A stretch of DNA of 37,698 nucleotides from Glycomyces fuscus (GCA_002529455.1 NYMS01000055.1:1-37698), one strand, 5' to 3'. Positions 24,895 to 33,496 are shown, counted from the stretch's first letter. Program-made: numbers and translations. Notes: generated by a model from the letters alone, not told the origin.

Positions 24895-27705
24895 GTGGAG
24901 CCCCCCCTCTTCGACTTCCGTGCTGCCCTCTCCGGAGAGGAGCCGGACCCGACCGACCCCGAGGAGGGCACCACCCTCCATGAGCAGGGCACCAACACGA
25001 ACCGGTCGGAGTCCGCACCGGTCAGTGTGGACCTGACCAGCGGGCTGCTCCTTCTCCGGCACGGAGCCTCCTCGGTCGAGGTGGACACCGCCACCCAGGA
25101 GGCGGTGCTCGACCCGGGCGACTCCGAGGTGACCGTCGGCGACGACGGTGTCATGCTCCTCGGCGCACAGCGGGACGGGGACAGCGCCTCCTCGCTCCTG
25201 TTCGACGGCGAGGCACGGCACACCGTCTCGGTGGACTCCCCCGAGTTCGGGGACATCTCCGGCCAGGAGGTCCACCGGGGCGAAACGCTCGACCCGGCGA
25301 CCCGGGGGGAGCCGGCCACGCTCCTCGAACCACAGATGCAGGGGGAGCCGGCCACGCTCCTCGCACGGCAGAACGCCCCCTCCGAGGAGACGGCCCTCCT
25401 CGAGAACGAGATGAGGCTCCCCGAGGCCGTGCCGGCGGAGTCCGCCGTGCTCGCGGAACCGCTGGAGACCACGGCGGTCGAGCCCGGGGAGCTGCTGGAG
25501 CCGCTGACCCCCCAGGTCACCGAGGCCATGGAACCGGTCTCCGGTATGGAGCTCATCTCAGCCGACGCCGACGACCCCGCCTTCGGCGAGACCGCCTCCG
25601 AGATCGACGGGGCGCCGGTCGTGACCCTCGACCCCGACACGGGCGTCACCACCGTCGAGGCGGGCGAGCTCCGGTTCGTCCTGGACGCGGACACCGGCAC
25701 GATCAGCATCGAACCCGGTGACAGGGACGTGCCCCTCGACCCCGAGGCGGCGCCGGTCACGGTCGAGGCCGGACACCTGAGCCTGACCATCGACCCGGCC
25801 GAGGGCATCGTCGGGATCGAGACGACCGGCCCGGGCGACGGCGACGAGGTCCTCCCCGTCACGATCGAGATCGGCGACCTGCGGCTCACCCTGGACCCCG
25901 AGACCGGCGAGATCTCCCTCGACCCCGGTGACGGGAACGTGGAGGTCGACCCCGAGACCGGCCTGATCACCGTCTCCGAGGACGACGAGGGCGGCGAGAA
26001 CGGCGACGAGGAGTCGGGCCGGGACGGCGAGGACGGCGGTGGAGAGCCCGGCCCGGACGGCCAGGGCGGTGACGAGGAGCAGGCCGGAGGCGACAGGCCC
26101 GGCGGCGGTGACGCCGAGGGCGGGGGCACGCCCGGTGGGGAGGACTCCTCCGACCACGAAGAGGGGCACCGGCCCGGCAAGCCCGACCACGAGCACACCG
26201 GCCGCGATGACGACAGGTCCGGGCAGCCGGGTGAAACGGACGGGGAGGACTCCTCCGAGCACGGGGAGAACCAGCACCCCGACCGCCCCGGCGCACCCGA
26301 CCCGGTCGGCGGAGGAACACCCGGTCCGGCCGGTGGCGGGACACCCGGCGTTCCTGTGGGCGCCACCCCGCCTCCGGTGAGGGGAGGCGCTCCCCAGGAG
26401 GACCAGGGCACCTCCGACGAGGAACAGGGCGCCTCCGACGAGGAGCAGGTGCCTGGGGAACCGGTCCAGGTGGCCGGTCCCCCCGTCCAGGAACCGGGCG
26501 ACACCCCCGGCGAACACATCGAGACGCCCCCGGGTGAAATCCACACCGACCCCACCGACCAACCAGGCGACACCCCCGGCGAACCCACCGAAACCCCCTC
26601 GGACGAAGCCCGCACCGAACCGACCGGCGGCAACGCCGAAGAACCGGGCGACACCCCCGGCGAACACATCGAGACGCCCCCGGGTGAAGCCCACACCGAC
26701 CCCACCCCCGACACCACCGACCAACCAGGCGACACCCCCGGCGAACCCACCGAAACCCCCTCGGACGAAATCCGCACCGACCCCACCCCCGGTGGGGAGG
26801 AGACCGCTTTCGAACCGACCGAAGCGAACGCCCGAACCGCGGTGACCTCCTCCGGCCCCCCCGATGAGGACTCCGAAACGGACACCTCAGGGGGCGAGGG
26901 CCCGAGTAGAGGCCGAACCGAGGCTCAGGGCAACGACGAGGACGGCGAGGACGAAGACGGCGGAGACGAAGACGGCGGAGACGAAGACGGCGAGGACGAA
27001 GACGGCGGAGACGAAGACGGCGGAGACGAAGACGGCGGAGACGAAGACGGCGGAGACGAAGACGGCGGAGACGAAGACGGCGGAGACGAAGACGGCGGAG
27101 ACGAAGACGGCGGAGACGAAGACGGCGAGGACGAAGACGGCGAGGACGAAGACGGCGAGGACGACGGAGGGAACGACAACGGTCAGGGTGAGGACACCGG
27201 GAACGGAAACGGCCAAGGCGGAGACGACAAGGGTGGCGAGGGCACCAAGATCGATCTCGACCGGATCAGGGATTTCCGCGAGAAGATCGTGACACCCCTC
27301 CGCGAAGCGGTCGACACCCAGCTCACGGCGTTCTCCGTGTACGAGGGAATCGGTGGAGGCGAAGGGGGCGGATACCACCGGCTCGGCAATCCCGAAGGGC
27401 TTCCGATCGCCGGAAGACTCGCGGGGAAGATCGACACCTCGATGGGGAACATCCAGAAGTTTCTCAGTGATCTGCAACTGGAGCTGACCGAGATCGAGGA
27501 CAGGCTCTCGGAGAACCTCATCGCCTTCATCGACCTCGAGGACGCGCAGAGCCTCACGGCCCAGGAGATCCATAGCCTGATCGGTTCGGGCACGGGCGGC
27601 ACGTCCAGCTCGGGCGGCTATGGCAACGGCTATGGCAACAACAACGGCAACGGCAACGGCAACAACGAAGACGAGGGCGAGGACGAGGAAAACAGCGAGT
27701 CCTAA
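24895..27705 (+). CDS. Large acidic repeat protein of the T7SS operon, helical C-terminus
   Basis: I do not recognise this 936-residue protein as a named family. GTG is chosen for the GAGGAGG five to ten bases upstream. Residues about 240-360 repeat a strand-turn unit around LDPETG/DADTG (for example LTLDPETGEISLDPGDG), likely a regular beta structure. Residues about 360-680 are disordered and Gly/Pro/Glu-rich, with a duplicated block. Residues 681-755 are fifteen DEDG(G/E) units. Residues about 786-900 (from IDLDRIRDF to EIHSLIGSG) are predicted helical, including an interrupted pair of helices reminiscent of WXG100-type substrates. A Gly/Asn-rich tail ends the chain. There is no signal peptide or membrane segment. 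Its place between the WXG100 pair and the next large WXG/PPE-like gene suggests a secreted T7SS substrate with a C-terminal docking hairpin, but this is inference. Confidence 0.8.
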   Translation: MEPPLFDFRAALSGEEPDPTDPEEGTTLHEQGTNTNRSESAPVSVDLTSGLLLLRHGASSVEVDTATQEAVLDPGDSEVTVGDDGVMLLGAQRDGDSASSLLFDGEARHTVSVDSPEFGDISGQEVHRGETLDPATRGEPATLLEPQMQGEPATLLARQNAPSEETALLENEMRLPEAVPAESAVLAEPLETTAVEPGELLEPLTPQVTEAMEPVSGMELISADADDPAFGETASEIDGAPVVTLDPDTGVTTVEAGELRFVLDADTGTISIEPGDRDVPLDPEAAPVTVEAGHLSLTIDPAEGIVGIETTGPGDGDEVLPVTIEIGDLRLTLDPETGEISLDPGDGNVEVDPETGLITVSEDDEGGENGDEESGRDGEDGGGEPGPDGQGGDEEQAGGDRPGGGDAEGGGTPGGEDSSDHEEGHRPGKPDHEHTGRDDDRSGQPGETDGEDSSEHGENQHPDRPGAPDPVGGGTPGPAGGGTPGVPVGATPPPVRGGAPQEDQGTSDEEQGASDEEQVPGEPVQVAGPPVQEPGDTPGEHIETPPGEIHTDPTDQPGDTPGEPTETPSDEARTEPTGGNAEEPGDTPGEHIETPPGEAHTDPTPDTTDQPGDTPGEPTETPSDEIRTDPTPGGEETAFEPTEANARTAVTSSGPPDEDSETDTSGGEGPSRGRTEAQGNDEDGEDEDGGDEDGGDEDGEDEDGGDEDGGDEDGGDEDGGDEDGGDEDGGDEDGGDEDGGDEDGEDEDGEDEDGEDDGGNDNGQGEDTGNGNGQGGDDKGGEGTKIDLDRIRDFREKIVTPLREAVDTQLTAFSVYEGIGGGEGGGYHRLGNPEGLPIAGRLAGKIDTSMGNIQKFLSDLQLELTEIEDRLSENLIAFIDLEDAQSLTAQEIHSLIGSGTGGTSSSGGYGNGYGNNNGNGNGNNEDEGEDEENSES
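26491..26789 (+). repeat. Two-copy 150-base tandem repeat
   Basis: GAACCGGGCGACACCCCCGG starts at 26491 and again at 26641. Both copies encode EPGDTPGEHIETPPGE, a short variable part, then DQPGDTPGEPTETPSDE. The second copy has an extra stretch encoding PDTT and lacks the NAEE end. Confidence 0.85.
26935..27159 (+). repeat. 15-base tandem minisatellite, 15 units (DEDG[G/E])
   Basis: Fifteen in-frame 15-base units encode DEDGG or DEDGE, giving an extremely acidic tract of 75 residues. The GG units are nearly identical at base level (units 5 to 12 in particular), implying recent expansion. Copy-number change would keep the frame. Confidence 0.95.
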
Positions 27706-27737
27706 GCCTGAATCCCGATCCACCGGAGGAGGTCAGT

Positions 27738-30383
27738 ATGCCCGAAGAAGCTCCTGAAAAACAGCTGCACGAGATCATGAACATCTTCGCCAACAACGGC
27801 GGAGAAGACTACGGTCCCATGGAACCCATGAGCAAGGTGACCGAACCCCGGTGGGTCGACGGCGGTCGCTACCACTTCCACGAGGACACCAAGCCCTTCG
27901 TCGGTTTCGAGTGGGGCGACACGGACCGCTGGTGGAGTTACAAGGACTACTACACCGCATACATGTCCGGCTATGGAGGTTATTCCTACTCCTACCAGAC
28001 CTACGGCATCGACTACGCCGGCTACGACATGCAGGACCAGTTGTGGACCGACGAGAACAGCCAGCAGAACAAGTTCCGCCAGCAGTTGCTCAACCTGGCG
28101 ACCATGGCCGACTACGAGACGAACAAGATGGTGTCCGATCACTGGAACCTCACACGGCTCCAGGAGACCATCGACAACCTGGACAACCTCCACAAGGCAC
28201 TGACCCCCTACATCGGAGGGGAGGGGGGCGGCAGCCTGAACAAGCTGTGGAAGGAGATCGACACCCCGGACGGGCCCATGACGGGTTCGGCCGCGTCTGC
28301 GTACCAGTACCGCCTCAAGGACCTCGCGTACCGTCTGACCCAGATCCACGACAAGATCCCCGACTTCAAAAAGGAGTTGGAAAAGATCAGGCCGGATCTG
28401 AAGACCAACACGTATAAACTCTCCCAAAGCGTCAATAATGCCATCAACACGTACGGTGGCACCATCAAGGACGTACTCGACAAGTGGTATTTCAACACCG
28501 CGGCGGGGTCGGAGAGGTTCGTCGAAGCACGCGACCAGTTCGACATCCGGATCGTTGCCGCCGGAACCGGTGAAGACGGGAACTCCCAGGGGGAAGTGCG
28601 CGGCATCGTCGGCGACGACATCACCGACAGCAACGTCAACAACACCCTCTACAAGATGTTCCGGGACCACTACAAGACCGTCTACGAGGCGGCGAACACG
28701 CTGTACACGCAGATGGCCAAGGATTACTCCGACATCCACACGGCGTTGCAGTCCATCCGTCCTCCCCGTCCGCTTCCGACGGAGACCCCCGACACCGTGG
28801 GGAACAACGGTCCCAACAACAACCCCTTCGGCGACTTCGAGATCGACAACCCCTTCGACGACATCGAATTCGACAATCCCTTCGACAACTTCCAGTTCGA
28901 CAACCCCTTCGAGAACTTCGAATTCCCCCCGCCGCCACCGCCACCACCACCGCCCCCGCCGCACCAGGGGTACAACGGCCCCGGAACCGGTGACGGCCTC
29001 GGTGACGGAGGGCCCGACCTCAACGAGATCCTGACGCCCCCGCCTCCCCCGCCGAACCTCGGCCTCACCGGGCCGGGGAGCGGAGGCCCCGAAGGGCTCG
29101 GCGGACCGCCGCCGCCTACGCCGAACCTCGGCCTCACCGGACCGGGGAGCGGAGGCCCCGAAGTCGTCAACGGCCTCGGTCCCGGTGTGAACGGCCCCCT
29201 CACGCCTCCCCCGCCCCCGCCCAACCTCGGCCTCAACGGGCCCGGCTCCGGCGTTCCCGGCTTCGGCGACCCCGGCTTCGGCCAGGGCGCCGACGGCGGC
29301 CCCGGCCCCGGCATGAACGGCCCCCTCACGCCTCCCCCGCCCCCGCCCAACCTCGGCCTCAACGGGCCCGGCTCCGGCGTTCCCGGCTTCGGCCAGGGCG
29401 CCGACGGCGGCCCCGGCCCCGGCATGAACGGCCCCCTCATTCCACCGCCGCCCCCGCCCAACCTCGGCCTCAACGGGCCGGGAAGCGGTCGTGGCGGCCC
29501 GGGGGGCTACAACGGTTCCCTGCAGCGCGACCCGGCGACGGGCCTTCCGATCAACCCCGAGACCGGCGAGCCCTTCCCCATCGACCCCGAGACCGGCCTG
29601 CCCTTCAACCCCGAGACCGGGCTGCCGATCAACTACGACCCCTCCACCGGCCAGGTCCTGCCCATCGACCCCGTCACCGGACAACCCGTCCCCATCGGGG
29701 GGAGCGGCAGTGCCCTGGAACTCGACCCGGCGACGGGCCTTCCGATCAACCCCGAGACCGGCCAACCCTTCCCCATCGACCCCGAGACCGGCCTGCCCTT
29801 CAACCCCGTCACCGAACTGCCGATCAACTACGATCAACCCCGTCACCGAACTGCCGATCAACTACGACCCCTCCACCGGCCAGGTCCTGCCCATCGACCC
29901 CGTCACCGGACAACCCGTCCCCGGCGGGGAAACCGGCAGCTTCGTGGAACTCGACCCGGCCACAGGGCTCCCCATCAACCCCGAGACCGGCCAACCCTTC
30001 CCCATCGACCCCGAGACCGGCCTGCCCTTCAACCCCGTCACCGAACTGCCGATCAACTACGACCCCTCCACCGGCCAGGTCCTGCCCATCGACCCCGTCA
30101 CCGGGGAACCGGTCGGCATCGATCCGCAGACCGGGCTGCCGACCGACTACGGGTACGGTGCGCAGCCCACGCCCGGCCCGGGCCTCAACGGCCCCGGCAC
30201 CTCGGACGACTACGGATACGGGTTGCAGCCGCCGCTGCCGCCGCCCGAGCTGGGCCTCAACGGCCCCGGCACCTCGGACGACTACGGGTACGGGTTGCAG
30301 CCGCCACCACCACCGGACCTGGGCCTCAACGGCCCCGGCTTCGGACAGGACACCGAGGTGCCGATCAACCCGATCACCGGTGA
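27738..30383 (+). CDS. Large WXG/PPE-like T7SS protein, as read (frameshifted after residue ~698)
   Basis: The start has GGAGGAGG upstream. Residues about 1-335 are a helical domain with lower GC than its neighbours, rich in Tyr/Trp/Asn, resembling large WXG100- or PPE-type substrates in layout. Residues about 364-396 carry four FDNPF-type units, followed by a poly-Pro run (about 397-410). Then come repeats of NLGLxGPGSG (29040-29490) and a 65-residue DPATGLPINPETG repeat array. At 29834 an exact 34-base tandem duplication shifts the frame; the last ~180 residues are an Arg/Pro/His-rich out-of-frame reading up to a stop at 30383, while the original repeat pattern continues in the +1 frame. 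Inferred: an ESX-secreted or surface protein. Whether the long or the shifted form is made cannot be told from this sequence alone. Confidence 0.7.
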   Translation: MPEEAPEKQLHEIMNIFANNGGEDYGPMEPMSKVTEPRWVDGGRYHFHEDTKPFVGFEWGDTDRWWSYKDYYTAYMSGYGGYSYSYQTYGIDYAGYDMQDQLWTDENSQQNKFRQQLLNLATMADYETNKMVSDHWNLTRLQETIDNLDNLHKALTPYIGGEGGGSLNKLWKEIDTPDGPMTGSAASAYQYRLKDLAYRLTQIHDKIPDFKKELEKIRPDLKTNTYKLSQSVNNAINTYGGTIKDVLDKWYFNTAAGSERFVEARDQFDIRIVAAGTGEDGNSQGEVRGIVGDDITDSNVNNTLYKMFRDHYKTVYEAANTLYTQMAKDYSDIHTALQSIRPPRPLPTETPDTVGNNGPNNNPFGDFEIDNPFDDIEFDNPFDNFQFDNPFENFEFPPPPPPPPPPPPHQGYNGPGTGDGLGDGGPDLNEILTPPPPPPNLGLTGPGSGGPEGLGGPPPPTPNLGLTGPGSGGPEVVNGLGPGVNGPLTPPPPPPNLGLNGPGSGVPGFGDPGFGQGADGGPGPGMNGPLTPPPPPPNLGLNGPGSGVPGFGQGADGGPGPGMNGPLIPPPPPPNLGLNGPGSGRGGPGGYNGSLQRDPATGLPINPETGEPFPIDPETGLPFNPETGLPINYDPSTGQVLPIDPVTGQPVPIGGSGSALELDPATGLPINPETGQPFPIDPETGLPFNPVTELPINYDQPRHRTADQLRPLHRPGPAHRPRHRTTRPRRGNRQLRGTRPGHRAPHQPRDRPTLPHRPRDRPALQPRHRTADQLRPLHRPGPAHRPRHRGTGRHRSADRAADRLRVRCAAHARPGPQRPRHLGRLRIRVAAAAAAARAGPQRPRHLGRLRVRVAAATTTGPGPQRPRLRTGHRGADQPDHR
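29190..29490 (+). repeat. Pro/Gly-rich imperfect tandem repeats (126/111-base spacing)
   Basis: Nearly identical segments start at 29190, 29316 and 29427, encoding NGPL(T/I)PPPPPPNLGLNGPGSG followed by FGQGADGGPGPGM-type linkers. The first spacing is longer by 15 bases (an extra FGDPG unit). All spacings keep the frame. Confidence 0.85.
29529..30117 (+). repeat. 195-base repeat array with an inserted 34-base duplication
   Basis: Copies begin at 29529, 29724 and 29953 (GACCCGGC followed by GAC or CAC). The first spacing is 195 bases (65 codons); the second is 229, exactly 195 plus 34. The extra 34 bases are a perfect tandem duplication of 29800-29833 at 29834-29867. Copy 3 (around 30030-30070) shows the normal single form. 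The array encodes DPATGLPINPETG and DPVTGQPV units. Confidence 0.95.
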
Positions 30384-31113
30384 GCCCTACGTCATCGACC
30401 CGATCACCGGCCAGCCCTACCCGATCGACCCCGAGACCGGCGCACCGGTGACGGGCAGCTTCGACATCCCGGACGGGCCGATCCCCGACACGCTGCCGCC
30501 GCTGCAGTCGCCCGACGACGTGGGACTCAACTACGGAGGCCTCAGTCCCGGCCCCGGTCCCTACTCCGGCGACGGCCTCGGCGACGCCCCGGGCAGCTCC
30601 GACCGCTCCTCGCTCTTCACCACCCCTGACGGCGCCCAGTACCCGGCGGGAGGCGCCTCCGGTGCTCCCGGCGGACAGGGCGGCGGTGTCGGCGGCGTGG
30701 GAGGGCTGGGCGGCCAGCCCGGAGCGGGCTCCGGAGCAAGCGGTATGGGCGGTATGCCGATGATGCCGCCCATGATGGGCGGCATGGGCGGCGGTATGGG
30801 CGGCGGCGCGGGGGACAACAACCGCGACCGGCAGCGCTCCACCTGGCTCTCCGAGGACGAGAAGGTCTGGGGCACCGCGGCCGACGGGCAGAGATCCGCA
30901 CTGGGACGTCCCGTCCCCGGTCAGAACAAGAAGGGAACACCCCGGCATGAGTTCGCCGATGCAACGCCAGATGGAAGAGGAACTGGCACGGCTTCACAAG
31001 ACGATGGACCGACTGGCGGACGCAAGCGCAAGCCTGGAGTCGGCAACCGAAGAGGTCGTGGCCAAGAACAGGCTGGTGGGCGCGAAGGTGGACGCGACGG
31101 GGGAACTGGTTGA
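29834..31113 (+). pseudogene. Out-of-frame 3' part of the large WXG/PPE-like gene
   Basis: From 29834-29867 onward the repeat protein continues in a frame shifted by one from its 5' part: DPSTGQVLPIDPVTGQPV repeats, GPGTSDDYGYGLQPP repeats, a Gly/Met-rich stretch (MGGMPMMPPMMGGMGG), then RQRSTWLSEDEKVWGT. WLSEDE-VWGT endings are typical of actinobacterial Pro-rich T7SS proteins, so this is the genuine C-terminus of the gene starting at 27738. The frame stays open to a TGA at 31111-31113, which overlaps the next gene by 167 bases. Without the duplication, the full product would run from 27738 to here. It could be expressed only by frameshifting, by internal initiation (for example GTG at 30358), or if the duplication is a sequencing or assembly error. 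Confidence 0.75.
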
Positions 31114-31342
31114 GCTGAAGTTCCACACCCAGGCCTACCGGGACATGGCCCCCACCGAGCTGGCCGCCGCCATCACGGAGGTGGTCAACAAGGCACGGAG
31201 CCAGATGGCCGAGCGCGTCTCGGAGGCCTACGGCCCCTTCCTGCCGGAGGTGGCGGGTGCTGAGGAGGTCATGAACGGCGACCTCGACCCGCTCAAACTG
31301 CTCGACCGGCTGGGCATCCCCTCCGAGAACCCGAGGCAGTAG
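30947..31342 (+). CDS. YbaB/EbfC-family nucleoid-associated-like protein
   Basis: A 131-residue protein with the YbaB/EbfC pattern: an N-terminal helix with coiled-coil character (MQRQMEEELARLHKTMDRLADA), a central beta-hairpin (VGAKVDATGELVELKF), then a helix (TELAAAITEVVNKARSQMAERV). Known: YbaB proteins are small dimers that bind DNA, but many paralogues sit in actinobacterial T7SS operons, where a role with WXG partners is unproven. ATG 30947 is used; ATG 30959 is an alternative. The start lies inside the open 3' end of the preceding gene. Confidence 0.88.
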   Translation: MSSPMQRQMEEELARLHKTMDRLADASASLESATEEVVAKNRLVGAKVDATGELVELKFHTQAYRDMAPTELAAAITEVVNKARSQMAERVSEAYGPFLPEVAGAEEVMNGDLDPLKLLDRLGIPSENPRQ

Positions 31343-31387
31343 GCACCCCGCCGCACCCACGGCTGGGGAACAGGAGAGGAGACGACC

Positions 31388-31753
31388 ATGACCGACCGCG
31401 ACGACGGCCTCTTCGCCGACCCCGAGGGTCTGGCCAGGGACGGCTGGAAGATCCACGACACCGCCGAGTACACCTACGAACTCCGGCAGTGGCTGGACGG
31501 CGAGCTGTCCTCCCTGGGCGACATCTGGGGCCGCGGCGACGAGTTCGCCAACGACATGGACAAGTCCCTGGGAGTACTCAAGACCTCCATCAGCGAGTAC
31601 ATCGACTTCCTGGTCACCGCCCAGAAGGACCTGGCGGACTACACCGTGCAGATGGGCGGGAACTACGGACGCGCGGAGGGCGCGAACGAGGACATCGCCT
31701 CGGGCCTCGACCCGGCGAACGGAACCCGTCCCGGCGGCGGAGGACGCCGGTGA
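31388..31753 (+). CDS. WXG100-like T7SS protein 3
   Basis: A 121-residue helical protein with AGGAGAGGAG upstream of its ATG. The turn between helices reads IWGRGDEFA (Trp47), as in WXG100 proteins with a WG-x-GDEF turn. YGRAE at 93-97 fits the YxxxD/E export motif and is followed by a Gly/Pro tail. The spacing after the YbaB-like gene is 45 bases. It may pair with the helical part of the large Pro-rich protein upstream or form its own dimer. Export by the encoded T7SS is inferred. Confidence 0.82.
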   Translation: MTDRDDGLFADPEGLARDGWKIHDTAEYTYELRQWLDGELSSLGDIWGRGDEFANDMDKSLGVLKTSISEYIDFLVTAQKDLADYTVQMGGNYGRAEGANEDIASGLDPANGTRPGGGGRR

Positions 31754-31770
31754 CCCCCACCCCCACCTCC

Positions 31771-31798
31771 CCGGGCGGCTGCTCCCGCGGCCGCCCGG
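31771..31798 (+). other. Intercistronic stem-loop
   Basis: CCGGGCGGC and GCCGCCCGG form a perfect 9-bp stem with a 10-base loop, 17 bases after the third WXG100 stop and before the next ribosome site (AGAAGGAG). It could be an mRNA-stabilising or attenuating element. Confidence 0.45.
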
Positions 31799-31819
31799 AC
31801 CTCCCGAGAAGGAGTCCCG

Positions 31820-33487
31820 ATGTCTGAGAATGCGCAGGCGCGCGGCGCGGCCGACGACCGCCCCACACCGGCGTCCGAGTTCCAGTCGGTGCTCTCCGGT
31901 GGAGCGGGCGGCACTGCCTCCGGCGAAGCCGCGGGCTCTCCGGTGCACACACCGCCCGCTCCCCCTCCCGGGACCGCCGAGGCTTCGCCGGAGGCGGCCT
32001 CGGCCGCTCCCGGTCCCCGGATCACGGGCGCCCTGAGCGAGCCCTCCGCGCCGCGGGCCCCGGAGGAGGCCCTGGACCGTCCGGGCAAGCCCGTCCTGGC
32101 GGGCGCCGCCATCGCGGGCCTGCTGCTGGTCGCCGCCCCCTTCGCCATGACGGCGGGGGTGCCCGGGGTGACCCTGCAGTCGACCCCGCTCGCCTCCGGT
32201 GCGGGCGCTGTCGGCGGCCAGGCCCCCGGCACCGCCGAGGCGGGCGCCTCCGGCGGCAGTGAGGCCGGGGCCGCCCCGGCGCAGGCGGACATGGGCTCCG
32301 TGCCCCAGCAGGGCTCCGCTCCCCAGGAGACCGGCTACGTCCCCGAGGTGGCCGGGGACGGGTCCACGACCCCGACGATGCCCGACCCGGGCACCGGCGG
32401 CACGGGCGGGGAGAACCCGGTGGAGGCCGCCCCCGCCGCGCAGGAGGGCTCCGAGGCGGCCTCGGCGCCCGCCGGCGAGTCCGCCGCCGGGGAGCCCGGC
32501 GCCGAGGCCGCGGTGTCCGGGGACGGCACCGGGGAGGGAGCCTCCGCTGACGGTGCCGAGGACGGGACCGCGACCGGAGACGGAGGCGGTGAGGCCGACG
32601 CGCCCTCCGCCGGGGACGGGACCGCCGCCGAGGCGCCGGCGGACGGAAGCGGCGCGAACGCGCCCGCCGCGGACGGCGAGGAGGCCGGGGCCGGGGCCGG
32701 CGGCGAGGAGGGGGCCGGGGCGAACCAGGAGGGCGACGGCGCGGCGGGCCAGGAGCAGGACGCCTCCCTGGCCGACACCGCGGGGGACGGCTCCGGCGGT
32801 GCGGCCGACACGGGCACCGAGGGCGCCTCGGCCACCTCCTCCGAGGGCCAGGCCGCCGAGCCCCGGATGGCCGAGGGCCAGCCCGGAGCGGACCCGCCCT
32901 CCTCCGAGGGCGGCGGGTCCGTCCTGGAGGACGCGGTCGCGACGACGGGGGTCTCCGACTCCGAGCCCTTCCTCGCGGTCGCGGGACCCGGCTGCCAGAC
33001 CTCGTCCGGCGCCTCCTACGCGAACGCCGGGCGCTGGGACAGCGCGGAGGGCACCGCCAGCTGGTCCACCCGGCCCGGCGGGTACGCTCAGGAGGGCTGC
33101 GACGGCGGCTACGAGGCCCTTCCCGTCTCGGGGGACCCGGAGCGGGGCAACGGCCAGTACGCCGCGTGGACGTTCACCCCCGGGGAGGCGGGGGTCGTGT
33201 GCGAGCTCTACGTCCACGTGCCCGACGACGAGAGCCCGCTGTGGATCGCCCCGGGCGAGGCGAGGTACCAGATCTTCTCCGGCCCGGAGGCCGAGGGGTC
33301 GGCCGTGGCGGTCTTCGGGTTCGACCAGGCGCAGATCCGGGGCGGATGGGTCCAGGTGACCGGGTTCACCTCCCCCACGGAGGAGTTCACCGTCCAGCTC
33401 ACCAACGCGGGGGCCGACGCCCTCGCGGACCAGGAGCACACCAGCGCGCACGTGGCCGCCTCCGCAGTGCGCGCGTCCTGCTCCTGA
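31820..33487 (+). CDS. Single-pass membrane protein with golvesin-like C-terminal domain
   Basis: This 555-residue protein has a disordered cytoplasmic N-terminus, one membrane helix at about 91-110 (PVLAGAAIAGLLLVAAPFAM), a long Ala/Gly/Glu-rich extracytoplasmic stalk (about 115-390), and a compact C-terminal domain (about 392-555). The last part, FDQAQIRGGWVQVTGF, then EEFTVQLTNAG and HVAASAVRA, follows the pattern of golvesin C-terminal-like beta-sandwich modules. Known: such modules occur in surface and polysaccharide-associated proteins. Four cysteines (CQTSS, EGCDGG, VVCEL, ASCS) could form two disulfides outside the cell. It lies inside the T7SS operon, so I infer an envelope anchor or accessory for substrates. 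The domain name is a pattern match by eye. Confidence 0.75.
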   Translation: MSENAQARGAADDRPTPASEFQSVLSGGAGGTASGEAAGSPVHTPPAPPPGTAEASPEAASAAPGPRITGALSEPSAPRAPEEALDRPGKPVLAGAAIAGLLLVAAPFAMTAGVPGVTLQSTPLASGAGAVGGQAPGTAEAGASGGSEAGAAPAQADMGSVPQQGSAPQETGYVPEVAGDGSTTPTMPDPGTGGTGGENPVEAAPAAQEGSEAASAPAGESAAGEPGAEAAVSGDGTGEGASADGAEDGTATGDGGGEADAPSAGDGTAAEAPADGSGANAPAADGEEAGAGAGGEEGAGANQEGDGAAGQEQDASLADTAGDGSGGAADTGTEGASATSSEGQAAEPRMAEGQPGADPPSSEGGGSVLEDAVATTGVSDSEPFLAVAGPGCQTSSGASYANAGRWDSAEGTASWSTRPGGYAQEGCDGGYEALPVSGDPERGNGQYAAWTFTPGEAGVVCELYVHVPDDESPLWIAPGEARYQIFSGPEAEGSAVAVFGFDQAQIRGGWVQVTGFTSPTEEFTVQLTNAGADALADQEHTSAHVAASAVRASCS

Positions 33488-33496
33488 CCCACCCCC

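Noticed and set aside
26935..27159. CRISPR-like array
   Set aside because: The 15-base units are contiguous without spacers and lie in frame inside a coding region.
29800..29870. Programmed ribosomal frameshift in the Pro-rich gene
   Set aside because: No slippery heptamer or downstream pseudoknot was seen; the shift is fully explained by the 34-base duplication.
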